This document shows positions 21,901 to 34,706 of a DNA stretch of 64,000 nucleotides, one piece after another. Numbering within the stretch: the stretch's first letter is position 1; each line of letters begins with the position of its first letter. Source of the stretch: Tigriopus japonicus (Eukaryota; Arthropoda; Copepoda; Harpacticoida; Harpacticidae); NCBI GenBank assembly GCA_010645155.1, contig CM021317.1:5283123-5347122 (forward strand), given 5' to 3'. The translations under genes were made by a program, and so were the position numbers. The notes under the pieces were generated by a model. It was not told the DNA's origin. It worked only from the letters and a program-made list of their open reading frames with translations, and searched no databases.

Positions 21901-24900
21901 GTGTTCTCTGTACAACTTTTCTCGCATCTTGACTGGGTTAAGTGTTTTTTTTTTTGCTTCTGGGACCCTATCTGGTTCCTGCCGTTCACTCGGCCTTGGA
22001 TGATCCATTAGGACTCTAAGTACACTACTTTGACGGTTCTAGTGCTTTAGACTGTGCTGGCTTCGCTCAAGCAGACAACACATTGTGTGTGACATGGCTT
22101 GCAGAGACGAAGATGGGAGGCAGGAAAACGACAATGACTGTGCTCTTCATTAATCCATATATTGTGCATACCTCCTTTATCGTTCCACTGGGTGATCCAA
22201 AACCCAAGAAAAGGAGACCGGAAGAACACATCTTTAGGAGGAGTGGCGAATCAAGGTCTCAAAAGAGGATGAGTCTCACCCGGTTGGAGAGCTCTTACGG
22301 GAGGCACAACAACACTGGCATCGACTCCTTGTTTCCTATTTGTACACAAGTGAAGTGTGGAGTGGAGTGTGCGTGTGTGTGGGTGTGTGCACTTCGTATT
22401 GGAACCCTAGAGATGCGTTCCAAAGTGGCCAAAGACCGTCACAACCCTCCAATACACATGACTGGAGATGTGGCATGCATGGAAATAGGTGAACCTCGTC
22501 GAATCTCTTTTTCCGAGGCAATCAAGTCAGAGTTAGCCAATGATAGAAGCTGAAACCCCCCAAAGTCATTTCGAGTTGCCACGGTAATATCACCCAATAA
22601 CAAGTTTCCTGATTGCGCCGATCCCGGAGCGAACTTTTGGACCGGAACGGAATTTCTGATTGGGAAGCCAACTGGATACGGTGTGCTAGTATTAGCATTC
22701 TATTTTTGCTCCTCCTTGCCACAAATCTCATCATTTGAAAACTGGAACATCTTAGTGGACCACTCCTCTACACACTTGAACGATTGGCCAGAAACTCATT
22801 TCGAAATCGGCAAAGGCCAGAGAACTGCCAAGGAATTGACGTAATGTTACCTCTTTTACTTAGCCGCGTCCAAACAAGTGCTGAAAGTGATAAAAGCCTT
22901 GAGAGCCAACTTGGAACCAGTCAAAGGCTTGAGCAAATAAATTCCGCTCTCACCAGTCTTTCATTTGTACCCCATTTCCACTTTTCACAACAAAAACCAA
23001 CTTCAAGCCGGCCAAATCTTCGTGGCCAGACTCTTGCTCTTCCAGCCTTTGACGTTGCATATGTTCCATTTGAAATCTATTAGTGTGACGAGGATTTTGC
23101 GACCCTTGTGGTGGGTCCTTGCCAATGACAAGTGCTCCCTTGAAAAGGGTCTCAAGTGAAGGAACAAAAGAGAATTTCCACTTTTCCTCGTCGCGGTTGT
23201 CGCCTTCTTCTTCACACACAAGCTTTTACGGGGTGCTTCATTAATTGCTGTCAACTGCGAGCTGGTCTGGTGGAACCAACGTTACCAATGCCTTAAATCC
23301 AGTGAGCCACGGTTTTTACGCTCAAATGAAGAAAGAAATATCCTTCCATTTGCTTGTTGTTGTAGAAGGTGTGAAGTGTGAAAAGAGCTCCAAGGTTAGG
23401 TTTGTGTCATGACTTGATGACATTACTCACTTTCACAATCGAGGCGCAAGGTTGCAACATCAAATTGCCTGCTCAGGAGAAACTACAATTGTAGATAGTG
23501 ACTTTCTGATAAAGACATCTGATTTGGCTTTTTGCTTTTGTTTTCCCTTTTTGGATCTATTTCAAACGAGACCGGATTTCAAACATAAAAGGGCACTTTA
23601 AAAGTGTTTTATGACTGAAACTGGGTAAGGAGAGAAGGAGGGTCTTTATTAAACTTTATCATTCCTCCTCGAGAAAGACGCCTCAAGTTGCACCTGTCCA
23701 TCTTTGCTTTGTCTCTCTCTTTGAGGATCGATAATAGACGTTAGTTTAACCGTAGATATTGGGTGATCATTTTCATAATATGCGACGAAGTTTATCCAAG
23801 CAGGTGCTTTACATCAATAGAATAGGGAGAGAGAGTGAGGATGATCCCTTTGTCAAGGTGAATGAAGCTCAAAATTGATGTTATGAATATCTTGATTTTG
23901 ATCCTGGTGAGATGTCAAGGTATTTTATTAACATCACATGAATGTTACCAACTTTTTTCAAGCTTGTTGCTCAACAGCAGGATCACTTCTCAAAGGTTCG
24001 ATAGAAGGAATTTTGTTTGTCTTTTGCAAATGTAGCGAGAGAATGTGATCTTTCTATTTCAAAGAGCGAGCATAAAAGATACTTTGGTGTTTTCGAAGAC
24101 GGTCTTCAAAATTCTCCAGTTACCCTTGATTGCAAATGGACAGTTGCCCTTTCAAACACACATAATACGCTCTCATTTCTTTCCTTTCACTTTGGGACTC
24201 AGATCAAATGCGTTCATTTAACATAGTTGAGCGCACGCGTCTCATGAATCAAGTTGTTTTTTACTCCGAATCCTCGTATTTCAAGATGGATTTACCAAGT
24301 ATCCTACAAGAAGGCTAGATGAATGGCCTTTATCCTTGAGTTAGAGAAACATTGATGCCGCACTGACTTTCTACCTACACGTATGATGAGAAGAAGATCA
24401 ACATGCCTTATTGACCTTTTGGATTAGAAAATGTCCTTCAAATCCTACACTTGTTCCACTTTTCAGGTGATAATGGCGAACAAAGAGGCTGCCGAACGTG
24501 CGTGTAAAGAGCCGAACCCAATCATTGATGGCCGTAAAGCCAATGTCAATCTTGCAATCCTTGGTGCCAAACCCAGAGGAAATTCACTGTCTGGTAAGAC
24601 TTCAAGTTTTTTATGACACCTAGCGGCTTCCAGGGGCATTTCTTCACTTGAGAATATTTGCTCCAACTTCCACGCTTTGTTGATGTAGACATGCGACTTT
24701 GCATAGACAAGGGCAGAGATGAAGCCAGATGTGGGAGAGAAGTGTACAAAAAGGTGCCTTGTGAACAGGATTAGTCTTTACCACATTCAAGTGTTGGTCA
24801 GAAAGGATTGACAATGTGTCCGGGATTTGACCAACACACTTGAAAGTAAAAGATTCATTTGCTGAACATTGAAGGCTTGCAACAGACTTCCAGTTTGCAA

Positions 24901-27900
24901 TTAAGGTCTGTAGAGCAGGAGAGAAACTGTATTAGAAGAGCTTGAGACAAAGCTTTTGCACAAATCAACGTTGTTGGGTCCAAATCCTTCCCTGGGGAAA
25001 TTTACTAGTCAAACACATGTCAGTTATCTCATTTGATTGCCCTGTTCAACCCTTGACATTCTGAAGAGCTTTCTGGGATTGCTGCTTGGTTTTATGAATA
25101 TTTTCTTATCAGCATGCCAATCACTAGAAATCTAGGTTGACTTATTCATGAAAATTCTCTGGGAGTTGGGGTCATTTGTGACACACCGCCATTAAGGTCA
25201 ATCAAAATTGATCCCTCACAAAAAATCGTGCTCAATCATTAAATGAGGACATTTTCTTGCCAAGTTCTGAGTAGGCCAATCAGGAGTCTTGAAACTTAAT
25301 GATCGTTTGGAGAGACAGCTCCAGGTAGCTTTCTCAAGGAAGTGCAAAATTTGTTCCCCAAAGTTGAGCTTTAAATCACATTTGACACTTGGAATCACGC
25401 TGCAAGCACCATTCTTCTACCTTGTAAAACTCAAATGCCATGCGGTTAAAAAAGACCAATGCTTTCAAAGTAACTTTCAGCAAATGTTTCTTCAATCTTG
25501 CCTTGTGCACTTGTATTTCAACCATTGGCATACCTTTTACCCAAGTGGTCATTCTAAATGTTTCTTTCAATGGCTTTAACCACCAAGCTAGCTTTTTCTC
25601 TAGAACGTACATGGTCCAAAATTCTTGTGTAGAGACTTGATGGTCGTCTTTGGCTATCCAAGTCTTCCTCAACCATAGAACAAGCAAAACGTTGAGTTTA
25701 ATATTTAATGAGCTTTTATAGGAATAGGGGGACACTCCAAGCCTCAAAGAATGTAGCAATGCATACACAGTTAGGGGTCCAGTAGCGGCATGATTACAGG
25801 GAGAAATGAAATGACCCATCACGGTGTGTCGTTGCCTTTACAGAGCCGTTGCTTCACTACAGCGGACCTCCCTAGAATCGCCCAAGTAAACAACAATTTC
25901 ATATTGTTGCCAAATATGCACACCAGAGGGTTGAAGGAAGGGCGCAATTCCCAAATGACTTCCTCCGATCAATTCAATCTAACTCGATAATGAGGGAGTT
26001 GCAGGTCGTTTGAAAGTCTCGTTTCGCACCCGTGTTCTTATCAATATCATAATCATGAATAGCTAAAACAGAGGGCTAATCACAATTATGGATTTTTGGA
26101 CGGCTTTCTCGTCGTGAAGGGGACATAAGCAAATTAAACTTGCAGTTGGTCAAGCATGTTGCTGTAACTAATGACTACCCCTCCCCTTCCCGTTCTCCCC
26201 AAAATAATGTCCCACGGTCCAAAGCAAAACGCTATTCAGGCTATTCCAATAACTCTCCTTTTCCATAGTTCTGTACCTGGCGAGCAGAACTAATTTCTGG
26301 CGCTCATTGGCATACAAATGGCATTAATTTGCACTTTATTATGTTACCCAGTTTTGGGATATGGGGAACGAGAGTTTCTTTTTTCGATTAGGCTTCTGAA
26401 GCAAGAGCATGGTGAAAATTTAAAGTCGTAGGAAATGTAGCGAGCAATGTTTGCCTTATCTTTTGTGGTCAGTTTTTCGCTCTTTGTTTTGCCCCCTTTT
26501 CCAACCTCTCATTTGTATTTTTGGTCCAATTCGTGAGAGAGAAGGTAGGAGAGGTGTAGGAGGAGGAGGAAGAACAGCACAAGCCAATGCAAAGACTGGT
26601 TACCTTAGGCACCACGGACCTTGGTGATCGCTACATGAATATTAAATGACTCACTTGTTCTCGGTAGAAACTCATGTACACCACCCAACTTGCTCTACCT
26701 ATACTACAAGTGTAAAATATACTTACTACTGATGGGCTATGTGGATTTCATTAGATTTGTGTCAATTTTCTATCGTGACTGCAGCAAAATATTTCGAAAA
26801 TAAGATACTCGTTCTCGGATTAGATTGGAGATCCATCCAAGGTTAATTTGAGGTTGCATATCTCCAGCCACAAACTATTGGCTGCGGGCAGCAAAGGCTT
26901 CATTCAGCCTTCGCAGATAACCATAGACGTGAGGGCAATCTATGATCGCTTCAGAGTGTGTTGGGTTGGCTGTGAAGAATGCACTGCATGCACAAGTGTA
27001 GATTGTCGGTGTGATCAAGTGCATGCATCGCGCCAAGTCTTTGGAATAAGACTGAAGGTATTTCGAGTTTGGGTGGAATACTCGGTATGAATACGTCTCT
27101 TGTCGTTGATCAAAGAGATAGACGACCAAACTTCTGCGCGAGCTTTTGCGGAGTTGAGAGTGTCATGACTTGACGAGAAATTCAAATGACAAAGAGACCA
27201 AACACATGCATATGTTATAATTGACAATTCGTCACCATAAACCTAGCCTTATCAACAAGCAATCAGAGTTAAAGATGGATTCAGGACAAACTTATCGTAC
27301 CGCATCTAAATAGTAATGGCAGACAGCCTGCCCTTTAATAATGACCATTTTACAATCCGTTCCACGTGGATGAACCCCTACCTGACACCTGTTCGTTCCT
27401 GAACCAGAATAATCAATGGACCCACCGCAACCAACCCCTCGTTACATTAGGTAGTAATTGTAGACTTGCTAGAGGGAGAATCGTGGTGAGTGTGCGGTGG
27501 TGTAATGGCTTGTTGGTTTCCTTAAACCCTGCCTTTAATGACTTTTAGACCTAGTATTTCACTGTGCTGTTCTCCCGGTCAGGTCGTTATTGGCACCTTT
27601 GCGCTCAGAGTTCCAAAATCGATAGTTCAGGGCGGCGTGTGTTAGTAGGGATCACTCTCTGGGAAATCTAGAACCACACTCAGGCAGATCTTTTTTTTCT
27701 GACCTGACTGACAATAGTTCTGATTGGGGGCAAAGAGGGAACGAGGGCAAAGGCCGCAGTTGGTGGCTCTTTGGCCCCTGGAACCACTGGGGAAAGAACC
27801 AATATTCAATGTGGAGATCTCTTAAGCCCAGCTTCTCATTAATTATTAATCAGAAATATGTGGTCTCTTTCGGAAAGGAGGTACTAGGCAATACAAGAGC

Positions 27901-30900
27901 ATAGACTTGAGTAACAATTGTACATTGTGTCTTCCATTAACAAAATGTAGACATCGATCGTTCTCTTGATCGTTTGCATTGGACCCATATTTTAGAGAAA
28001 GGTCAATACTAGTTATCTTTCAAGTTAAGAATGTGATGGGACAATTCTTTGCTTTTTACTGACGTTTTTTAGAAGGGATGAAATTTACTTAGGGGTAAAA
28101 CTAGAAATAACGTGTCGGTTGTATTTTTCTTTCAGGTTTGCCTTTGGCTACCCTTCAGAGGTTTCCAACCGCCTTAATGCCAAGCCAATATGGGTGAGTT
28201 TTTTGAGCGCAAAACTATGATGGACGGTTTTTAGTTTCTCATACTTTCTGATTGCTCGTAGTGTGTTTCCATGGAGTGCTTTTTGTTTTTTTCATTTCTT
28301 AGAAAAAACAACAAATAAGAAGGGAGGGGGGGAAATGAGAACGGATAGTGGAAATTGTTATGCTTTTGTGACTAGGTTTTACTTCTCTCTTGCACCGCGT
28401 GATGCATTGAGTGTTGTGACTAATCCAAATTTGAAGGCTTTTCTGTTTTTCTTTTGGGTTTTGTGATGATCTGAGTCGTTCATATGCTTAATTCTTAATT
28501 AAGTTCGTAACATACAAGAAGATCAAATGTTTGTATAGTAAATTTCCTTTGCAGTGTCGTCAAGATCAGGGAGAGAAATATGCATGATGTTATATTGAGC
28601 ATAGAATGGTGTTGGGTCTTCCTATTTTTTGCTTTATTGTGTCCACCTGTTTTGTTGATTGTGTTTTTTTTCTTATTTTGAGCTACTGTTGCCCTTGGGG
28701 CATTTGCATACCACTTCTGTCGTCTTCCGCTATCAACATCAATTCTTTTTCAGCACCACTGATTTTTCATCCCTGGCTGCAGCTGCACAGGCAGCCCAAG
28801 CTGCCCAGCATCTTGGTGTGAGTGTGTCTCTCCCTTCAGCCGCCACGGCTGCCATAGCTGCTCAGGCAGCTGCATCGTCACCAGTCACAGCTGCTGCGTT
28901 ACAGGCAGCGGCCGCTGCAGCTGCCAGTGTCAACCACAATTCGGTTACAGCTGGGCCTGGTGCCAATGCTGTGGGCGCTGGGAGCAGTCTGGCCGGGGGC
29001 GGTCCTGCTGGGGGTGGCAAGGCCAGAAGCAGTATGTCTCTACAGCTCATTTCTGGGAGGTACGTTCATGAGCAAAACTGTTCAAAACAAACCAAAATGC
29101 AAGCAGCGAGTCAACCATTTTGTTCTTTGTTGGTTGACAAGTTCGAGGCTAAATACAATCTATCTACTCTGGTGGTCATTAGTGCACTTACTTGAAAAGA
29201 TAAATAGCAGTTTTTAAGAAGATTGTGTTAAGAATAAATAAACGAAATTTTGTTGTTATACATTTTTAAATGTTTGACCACCAGGGCAGGACCAGAGCTC
29301 TAAGCAGAAACTACTCTTTCGTCATAACATGACCAAAACCAGTATTTCTTTTTCATCTAGACCTCTCAACATGGTATGCTCCTAATACCCTCAAACACAA
29401 ACCATTAACCCGGAAACAGCTAATTGGTACTACTCTGATTTCCGTCTAATCAGATCATTGCTTTGGCATTCAGGGTGACCATTTGTCTTCCCGATTGGAA
29501 ATGCTGCCTTCTTGACTAACTCATTGTGATCTTTTCCAAAAACTACTACTATCCCAAAGCCAAGCTTACTTGATTCCTCCTAATCCAACTTCTTAAGCTC
29601 TATCTCTCTCCATCCTTGTGTGAGATTTTATGTTTAACGCTTCGACCACTTCCCATGAGACTTAGTTGTTGTGTGATTGCCAGATTAACACCACAATAAC
29701 AAACCCACTTTCACCTGTGCACCCCACCAGTAATCCTATCCTCTATGAAGTTTAAGAATGTCCATCCAATGCCTTTTGACCTGACGGACCATGATGCTCT
29801 TTGATGCTATTTAAAGGCTTCCAAAGATTGTTTTCATAATGTATAGAAACATTGCATTGGGATGATCACCTCCCTGCTTTACATTTAAAAGTACTACTAA
29901 CTACCTAGTTTTGTGATCAGATGCACCTTCGTCTTGAATGAACAAACTATTGATTATGGCGTGGACTGCAGATATTGATATTGACCAAAATTATTGATAG
30001 TGCTATTTGGGGTAATTGGAATTTTGTCGCCCTTCAGATTTTGTGCCTTGTTCTCTTTCTCGTGTATTTGGCGAAACGTCTTTGGCTTGTGTTTTCACCT
30101 TTGGGTCTGATTTTTTGATATTTATGTCCCCCTTGAAAATTAGTTACAGGGCGAAAATCGTCGGTCTGATGGACATTTGGCATTGCTCCAAGTCTTTTTT
30201 CTTACCTTTTGCTCCCCTCTGAAAAATCCTGGCCAACATACTTTCCAGAGATCACTCTTGAGTGAAAATGAAATTTGTCGTTTTTCACAAGAAAAGCGTC
30301 AAAGACTACGTCCTTGGGCCCAACCGATGTAATGATTGAAACTTGACCTGACGTGCGTTTTTGGGGGATATTTTTGTAGGATTTTTGTTGAACTTGTTTG
30401 TGACAATGGCTTTTAAGATCATCCGAATTAACTCAAATCATCTTTCAGAGTGCCCACCACTGTATCTACGCCAGTGAGCAATCCCTATTTGACCTCGCTC
30501 TACGCGGCATCAGCATACCCATCCAGCCATATGCAAGGAGCTGCGGGGGCGGGTCTGTTTTCTTTGGCGGCAGCTCAAGGTAATCCCGGATCCACGACCA
30601 ACCATCTGGCCGCACTCTCAGGAGCTCCACAAGGATCGGGCAACCCTCTCCTAGACGCCTACAACCAATATGCAGCTCTCCTGGCGGCCCAATACGGAGC
30701 CCAACCTGTCCCGACCACGATGGCCTCCAACTTCAATGGGCTTGACACCGTCCAACATGCAGGTTTGACCTTTTTTTGTTAACATTGCCGTTGGGGGTAG
30801 AGCTAAAATCTGTGCAGTATGAGGACGTTTATTCCTGGCTGTTTTATGAAGGTGTAAAACAATGATTTGTGACGAGTATCAATCAGGGCTGAAACATTAA

Positions 30901-32330
30901 ACTTCAAGGGAAATCTGAATTAAGTGCATTGGGGGTGAATGAGAACAGCGAAGAGCGATAGATATCATTGCCAATGCACGAAGGCTGGTGGGAGAATGAA
31001 ACACGTCACGGGGATCAAATATCAAATCAACCTCGCCCAGAACAGATCTCTAATTAATTCAAAATGGATTGATTCGTGTGCTTAATTTTGCATTCATATC
31101 AACTAAATAAAATCAAATAAATAGTGAGTGTCTGATCAAAAAAGACTGTGTGCTAGGTATCATTAAGGTGATGCGACAACCAATCGTGCCACTGACCTGT
31201 TACGTTTCTCTGATAGTTTCCTCTGGCCCTGGCTGAGACCAAAATGGTTCAGGATAAAGGTACCATATGATCGAGCCTTTGGCATAGTCCTCCCTTAGCA
31301 AGAGCAGGAAGGCAATGAATGAAGCCCAAAGAGCCAGCCAATGAGTGTTGTAACGAAAGAGGTAACCTCCTAGTGGGCTTTGTTTCCGATTGCTCTGCAG
31401 CGTTGCCATGTTCATTCTGAGAGCACGAATTTGACGGATTTTGTGGGCCTTAGTACAAGAGAGCCAGGATTGAGAGATAGAGTTTCTTTTCGGCTGCTGA
31501 CCACTGACCAGACTGATTTGCGTCCAAGACGTTGGAAATGAGCATCACTCTGAGCAGTAACAATTGCTGTGAGACTTTTGGGGTGAACTCGTGAATGCTC
31601 CTTTAACCTTTAAAACTGAAAACATTTCCTTCAGCAATTTGAGTCGTCTTTTTGTGAAAAGTTTTGAATTTTCCATTTTTACGTTTGATGGTGTTCCTTG
31701 CAAGGCTGGATTTGAACGAACTGCAACCTGTCGTTTTCTTAACTTCAATGAGAAAACGATGATAAAAGCCCCCTTGTTGTCTGTTTTTTTTTTCTTTTCT
31801 TGTGCTCAGATCGAAAAGTTAAAAGGTTGCGTGAGTTTTCGTACCAAAGTTGCGCCCAGCGGGATCTTTCCTTGTCTGAAAAAATAATACCTCTCATATG
31901 AATGGTTTCATGTCCTTCGTTTTGTGATCGCGGAATGTTGGGGAGGTACCCTTGGCGACCTCACAACACCCTTTGGATTAAACATCTTCTATTCTCAACT
32001 CTGATGTGGAGTTCTAGTGGAGTTTCATGTTCTTATGATGACAATGACTGTCAAATTCCTGCCACTAACCATCCTTGCTTCAGCTGTTCCTAAGCCCGCG
32101 TAAATCCGATTAGCTCATCCATTGCTTTTGTTTCAGGTGCCTCTTCCGCCTATTTCCCGGCAAGTTACGCCTACCAGTTCCCAAACCAAATGGGGCACCT
32201 TCAACACGCTGCCCTGGGTCAAGCAGCGGCCGGAATTCCGGCCTATGCAGCTTCAGCCGGTCCCACAACGGCTGTGAATCAGCAAGCGGCTACCGCTGGT
32301 GCAGGAGCACCTGATGGCCGCATCCAATGA
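15356..32330 (+). CDS. RBM24/RBM38-like (SEB4/SUP-12) RNA-binding protein, six coding exons
   Basis: The spliced CDS is 15356-15940, 24467-24593, 28136-28193, 28754-29059, 30449-30762 and 32137-32330 (1584 nt, 527 residues); every junction is GT-AG and keeps the frame. One RRM spans about residues 151-228, with RNP2 LFVGGL at 152-157 and RNP1 KSRGYGF at 189-195, plus the family hallmarks [36 protein letters not shown] sequence and LGAKPR. The C-terminus, PDGRIQ, echoes the vertebrate PDRMQ end. Family members bind GU-rich RNA and control muscle splicing and mRNA stability. Unlike vertebrate members, where the RRM is near residue 10, this model has a 150-residue Ala/Thr/Gln/Val-rich N-terminal extension and a long Ala-rich C-terminal half. 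The first in-frame ATG is 15356; the frame is open back to a TGA at 15188, so an upstream coding exon cannot be excluded. Confidence 0.88.
15941..24466 (+). other. RBM24-like intron 1 (8.5 kb)
   Basis: A long intron splitting the RRM. I found no gene, transposon or tRNA in it. Open frames up to about 156 codons on both strands lack family motifs. A GT-rich run (GTGTGTGTGGGTGTGTGC) near 22,373-22,390 is the sort of sequence this protein family binds. The splice acceptor is TTTTCAG at 24466. Confidence 0.6.
24467..24593 (+). CDS. RBM24-like exon 2
   Basis: 127 bp encoding the second half of the RRM (residues 196-237 plus one base), including [20 protein letters not shown], the most conserved block of the family. 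Flanked by TTTTCAG and GTAAGA; phase 1 exit. Confidence 0.95.
24594..28135 (+). other. RBM24-like intron 2
   Basis: A 3.5-kb intron with canonical ends (GTAAGA, TTCTTTCAG). No gene seen inside; the 148-codon antisense frame at 25376-25822 has no recognisable motif. Confidence 0.6.
28136..28193 (+). CDS. RBM24-like exon 3 (58 bp)
   Basis: A micro-sized exon encoding residues 238-256, [18 protein letters not shown], in the linker after the RRM. Acceptor TTCTTTCAG and donor GTGAGT are strong, and entry phase 1 and exit phase 2 match its neighbours. It is too short to show in a length-filtered ORF scan. Confidence 0.8.
28194..28753 (+). other. RBM24-like intron 3
   Basis: A 560-bp T-rich intron with GTGAGT and TTTTTCAG ends. 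Nothing else is seen in it. Confidence 0.6.
28754..29059 (+). CDS. RBM24-like exon 4
   Basis: It encodes the Ala/Gln-rich tract ([12 protein letters not shown], then repeated AAAA runs) and a Gly/Ala/Ser stretch up to SLQLISG, residues 258-358. Ala-rich C-terminal halves also occur in vertebrate RBM24/38. Donor GTACGT at 29060. Confidence 0.8.
29060..30448 (+). other. RBM24-like intron 4
   Basis: A 1.4-kb intron with GTACGT and TCTTTCAG ends. No gene or repeat recognised. Confidence 0.6.
30449..30762 (+). CDS. RBM24-like exon 5
   Basis: It encodes residues 359-463: a Ser/Thr/Pro/Tyr/Ala-rich low-complexity segment ([37 protein letters not shown]). The Tyr-rich pattern resembles the aggregation-prone tails of RBM24/38. 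Acceptor TCTTTCAG; the donor GTTTGA is weak but in phase with exon 6. Confidence 0.8.
30763..32136 (+). other. RBM24-like intron 5
   Basis: A 1.4-kb intron with a non-optimal donor (G/GTTTGA) and the acceptor TTGTTTCAG. No gene recognised. Confidence 0.6.
32137..32330 (+). CDS. RBM24-like terminal exon
   Basis: It encodes residues 464-527 ([20 protein letters not shown] onward) and the TGA at 32328-32330. The last residues, PDGRIQ, are close to the vertebrate family end PDRMQ, which supports this as the true last exon. Confidence 0.85.
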
Positions 32331-33899
32331 AAAAGGATAAGAGAACCAAGACACATGAAAACGAATAGATCTTTAAGCCATACATACACCTTACAACAAT
32401 CCCATTCCCCCACCAGCCTTGTTGAGAACTGTATTATTAAATGATAAACAAGATCTTACTCATGATACCTAGCGCCTGGACCCCAAAAAACATTGCAATC
32501 ACCTTCAAGACACACCCACACCGATTCAAGCACCAGTATGTTCACTATCATTCATTCAAGGTCTAGGGCCCTCTAATCATCGTTGTATTATTATACTACA
32601 AGATCTATCGTGAAAACGGCCGATATCTCAATATTATTAATAATATTATCATCATCTACGTACATCATGCACCATAAATGGTGCTGCTGCTACTACAACT
32701 ACAATTATTATAACATGACATCACTTTATGTACAGTTATATCTATTTCATATTCTAATGCTATCCTTCACTTCTTAGCATCATCATCAAAATCACTATTA
32801 TAACGTTTCCCCACCATTTCCAGGAAACTGTTTAGCCAAATTCAACCTAGTCCCATTCAAAAAACGAAGCCAATAATTGCCACAGCTCTGGTAAACAATT
32901 ACCCATCCCCACTAGACCGTTGTTCTCCCTCTTTAAACCGAATTCACATCCCATCAAACCCGAAATCAAAGATAGCTTTAAAGAGACCAAGATTTTCAAA
33001 TGCATTCTGTTTCAATCAAGTTACTAGTCACCATTGAAGCAACCCAATGAAGTGCCTTCGAAAGGATAAGTAAAGAGCATCAGAGAAACAGACATACACC
33101 AAGAGTGACAGACAGAAAAACACAGGAATCAACCTCAAAGAAATCACCACAAGTGCCTATGATGACTAAGAGATTGGGGATCCAGCTTTGCTCGGAAAAG
33201 GGTGCCTGACATTCCCAATCTCCTTTCTTCGTTCAACATCTTTTGATACCAAGACCTCAATGTTATTCTGTATGAATTGTGAACCATTCAATTGCATGAT
33301 AACTCTTGGTAGTTGTCGTCTTGAAATTGCTCAATGATTCGTTGACTTCTTGTTTACCTCTCAAGGCCTCCGGGAATGTTTTATTTCCGGATCGAACCAA
33401 TTTTAAAGAGATATAATAATGTGTGTGGACATGAATCAATCGCAATCAAATATGATTGTCTAGAGACTGTCCATAGACCTTCAATTGACCAGGGATTTAG
33501 TGCAATTTTTAGTTTCCCGCCCCCAACCGAGTCCGACACAAACGGACACTTACCTAAATGTCGCTGTCTGTCCGTGAACAAATTCAAACTTACCATGACC
33601 ATTATCGTCTATAATTTCTACAAAACTTCCCTTCACCAATCTGATGTACATACCGATTCTTCTAGCCAAGGACAAATAAAAAAACCAATACCAGTCATGA
33701 ATTGCATTAAGTGGGTAATATATTTCATGCTCTGCATGGAACCGGGTTAGTGTGGAAGGCAGGGAGGATAAATGCATAGATAAATGCGTTAAGTAACAAC
33801 TGGCTCAATTCAGAGCCCTCAAGAAGTTTTCAATAAGATTGTTAGTTTGTGTTTGTAAATATGGCAACAAGGCGGGAGACGCGCTGGACCTCTACCTCC
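32331..33899. other. RBM24-like 3' UTR and intergenic region
   Basis: A candidate poly(A) signal ATTAAA lies at 32436-32441, but the 3' UTR may extend further. A simple-sequence stretch (TTATTAATAATATTATCATCATC type) lies near 32,630-32,715. This is a converging gene pair: the cuticle gene ends at 33900 on the other strand. No other gene seen. Confidence 0.5.
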
Positions 33900-34706
33900 T
33901 TAGAAATATTTGTAGTAGGTCTCATAGGTTTGTTCCTTCTCAGCAGGTTGTTTCTCAGGGGCTTGAGGTTCTTCGCTCTTGTATTCATCTTGATCTTCAG
34001 CTACCACGGGTGCCTCTTGGCTTTCAGCTGGGCTCTGATCTTGCTCAACGGGCTTCTCTTCCTCAACGGGTGCGGGTTTGTAGCTGTATCGTCGGATGGC
34101 AGGTTGGGGTTGAGTTTGGGTGTAACGGTAACTGGGGGAAGGGCCGGGAGCAGGGTTCCTTTGGGGATAAGCGGGAGCAGGGGCAGAATTTGGTTGAGGG
34201 TAAGTCTGGACAGGGGCAGCTTTTTGATAAGTTGGTTCAGGCTCGGAGGCAGCGGTGCGATACTCAGGTTGAGGGTAGGCGGGTCTCTTGGGAGCTTCAG
34301 CTGGGTATTGAGCCTCGCCCTCATAACTGACCTCAGCTTGGTATCCGTTATATCCATCCACGGTGTAAGTCACCTTCTGGGTACGGCCATCAGGCAAAAG
34401 AACGTAGTATTCGCCATTAGTAATGGTGTCCTCGCGATTCTCCTTGTGTCCGTAATTGTTCTTGGTGTAGTCATCCTGGACTTGCCATTCGAAAGCATAA
34501 GAAGCAGGCTCATCATATTGGGGCTGAGGTTGTGGGTAAGCCCTGGGTTGGGTAGGGGCAGGGGTTGTTTGAGGAGGAGAGGCCGGGTATTGGTCGTTTT
34601 GTCGGGCTCCTCGATATGAGGGGCGGAAAAACGACGGCTCATTGGCGTAAAATTGCCCGGTAACGGCCGATGAAGCACACAAAAGGAGAGAGGTAGCGAT
34701 GAATGC
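33900..34706 (-). CDS. Cuticle protein exon 2
   Basis: This exon carries nearly the whole protein, residues 3-270. Its minus-strand 5' edge is the G after TGTTTCAG at 34707-34714; an open frame continues into the intron to a TTG, but no ATG lies there, so splicing to the ATGAAG exon is needed. Stop is TAA at 33900-33902. Confidence 0.92.
   Translation of the reverse strand, partial: AFIATSLLLCASSAVTGQFYANEPSFFRPSYRGARQNDQYPASPPQTTPAPTQPRAYPQPQPQYDEPASYAFEWQVQDDYTKNNYGHKENREDTITNGEYYVLLPDGRTQKVTYTVDGYNGYQAEVSYEGEAQYPAEAPKRPAYPQPEYRTAASEPEPTYQKAAPVQTYPQPNSAPAPAYPQRNPAPGPSPSYRYTQTQPQPAIRRYSYKPAPVEEEKPVEQDQSPAESQEAPVVAEDQDEYKSEEPQAPEKQPAEKEQTYETYYKYF

Noticed and set aside
25376..25822. 148-codon minus-strand ORF in RBM24-like intron 2
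   Set aside because: No motif, no splice partners and unremarkable composition.
33849..34619. Plus-strand 256-codon ORF opposite the cuticle gene
   Set aside because: It is the mirror of Pro/Gln/Glu-rich cuticle coding sequence; the minus strand has the RR domain and signal peptide.
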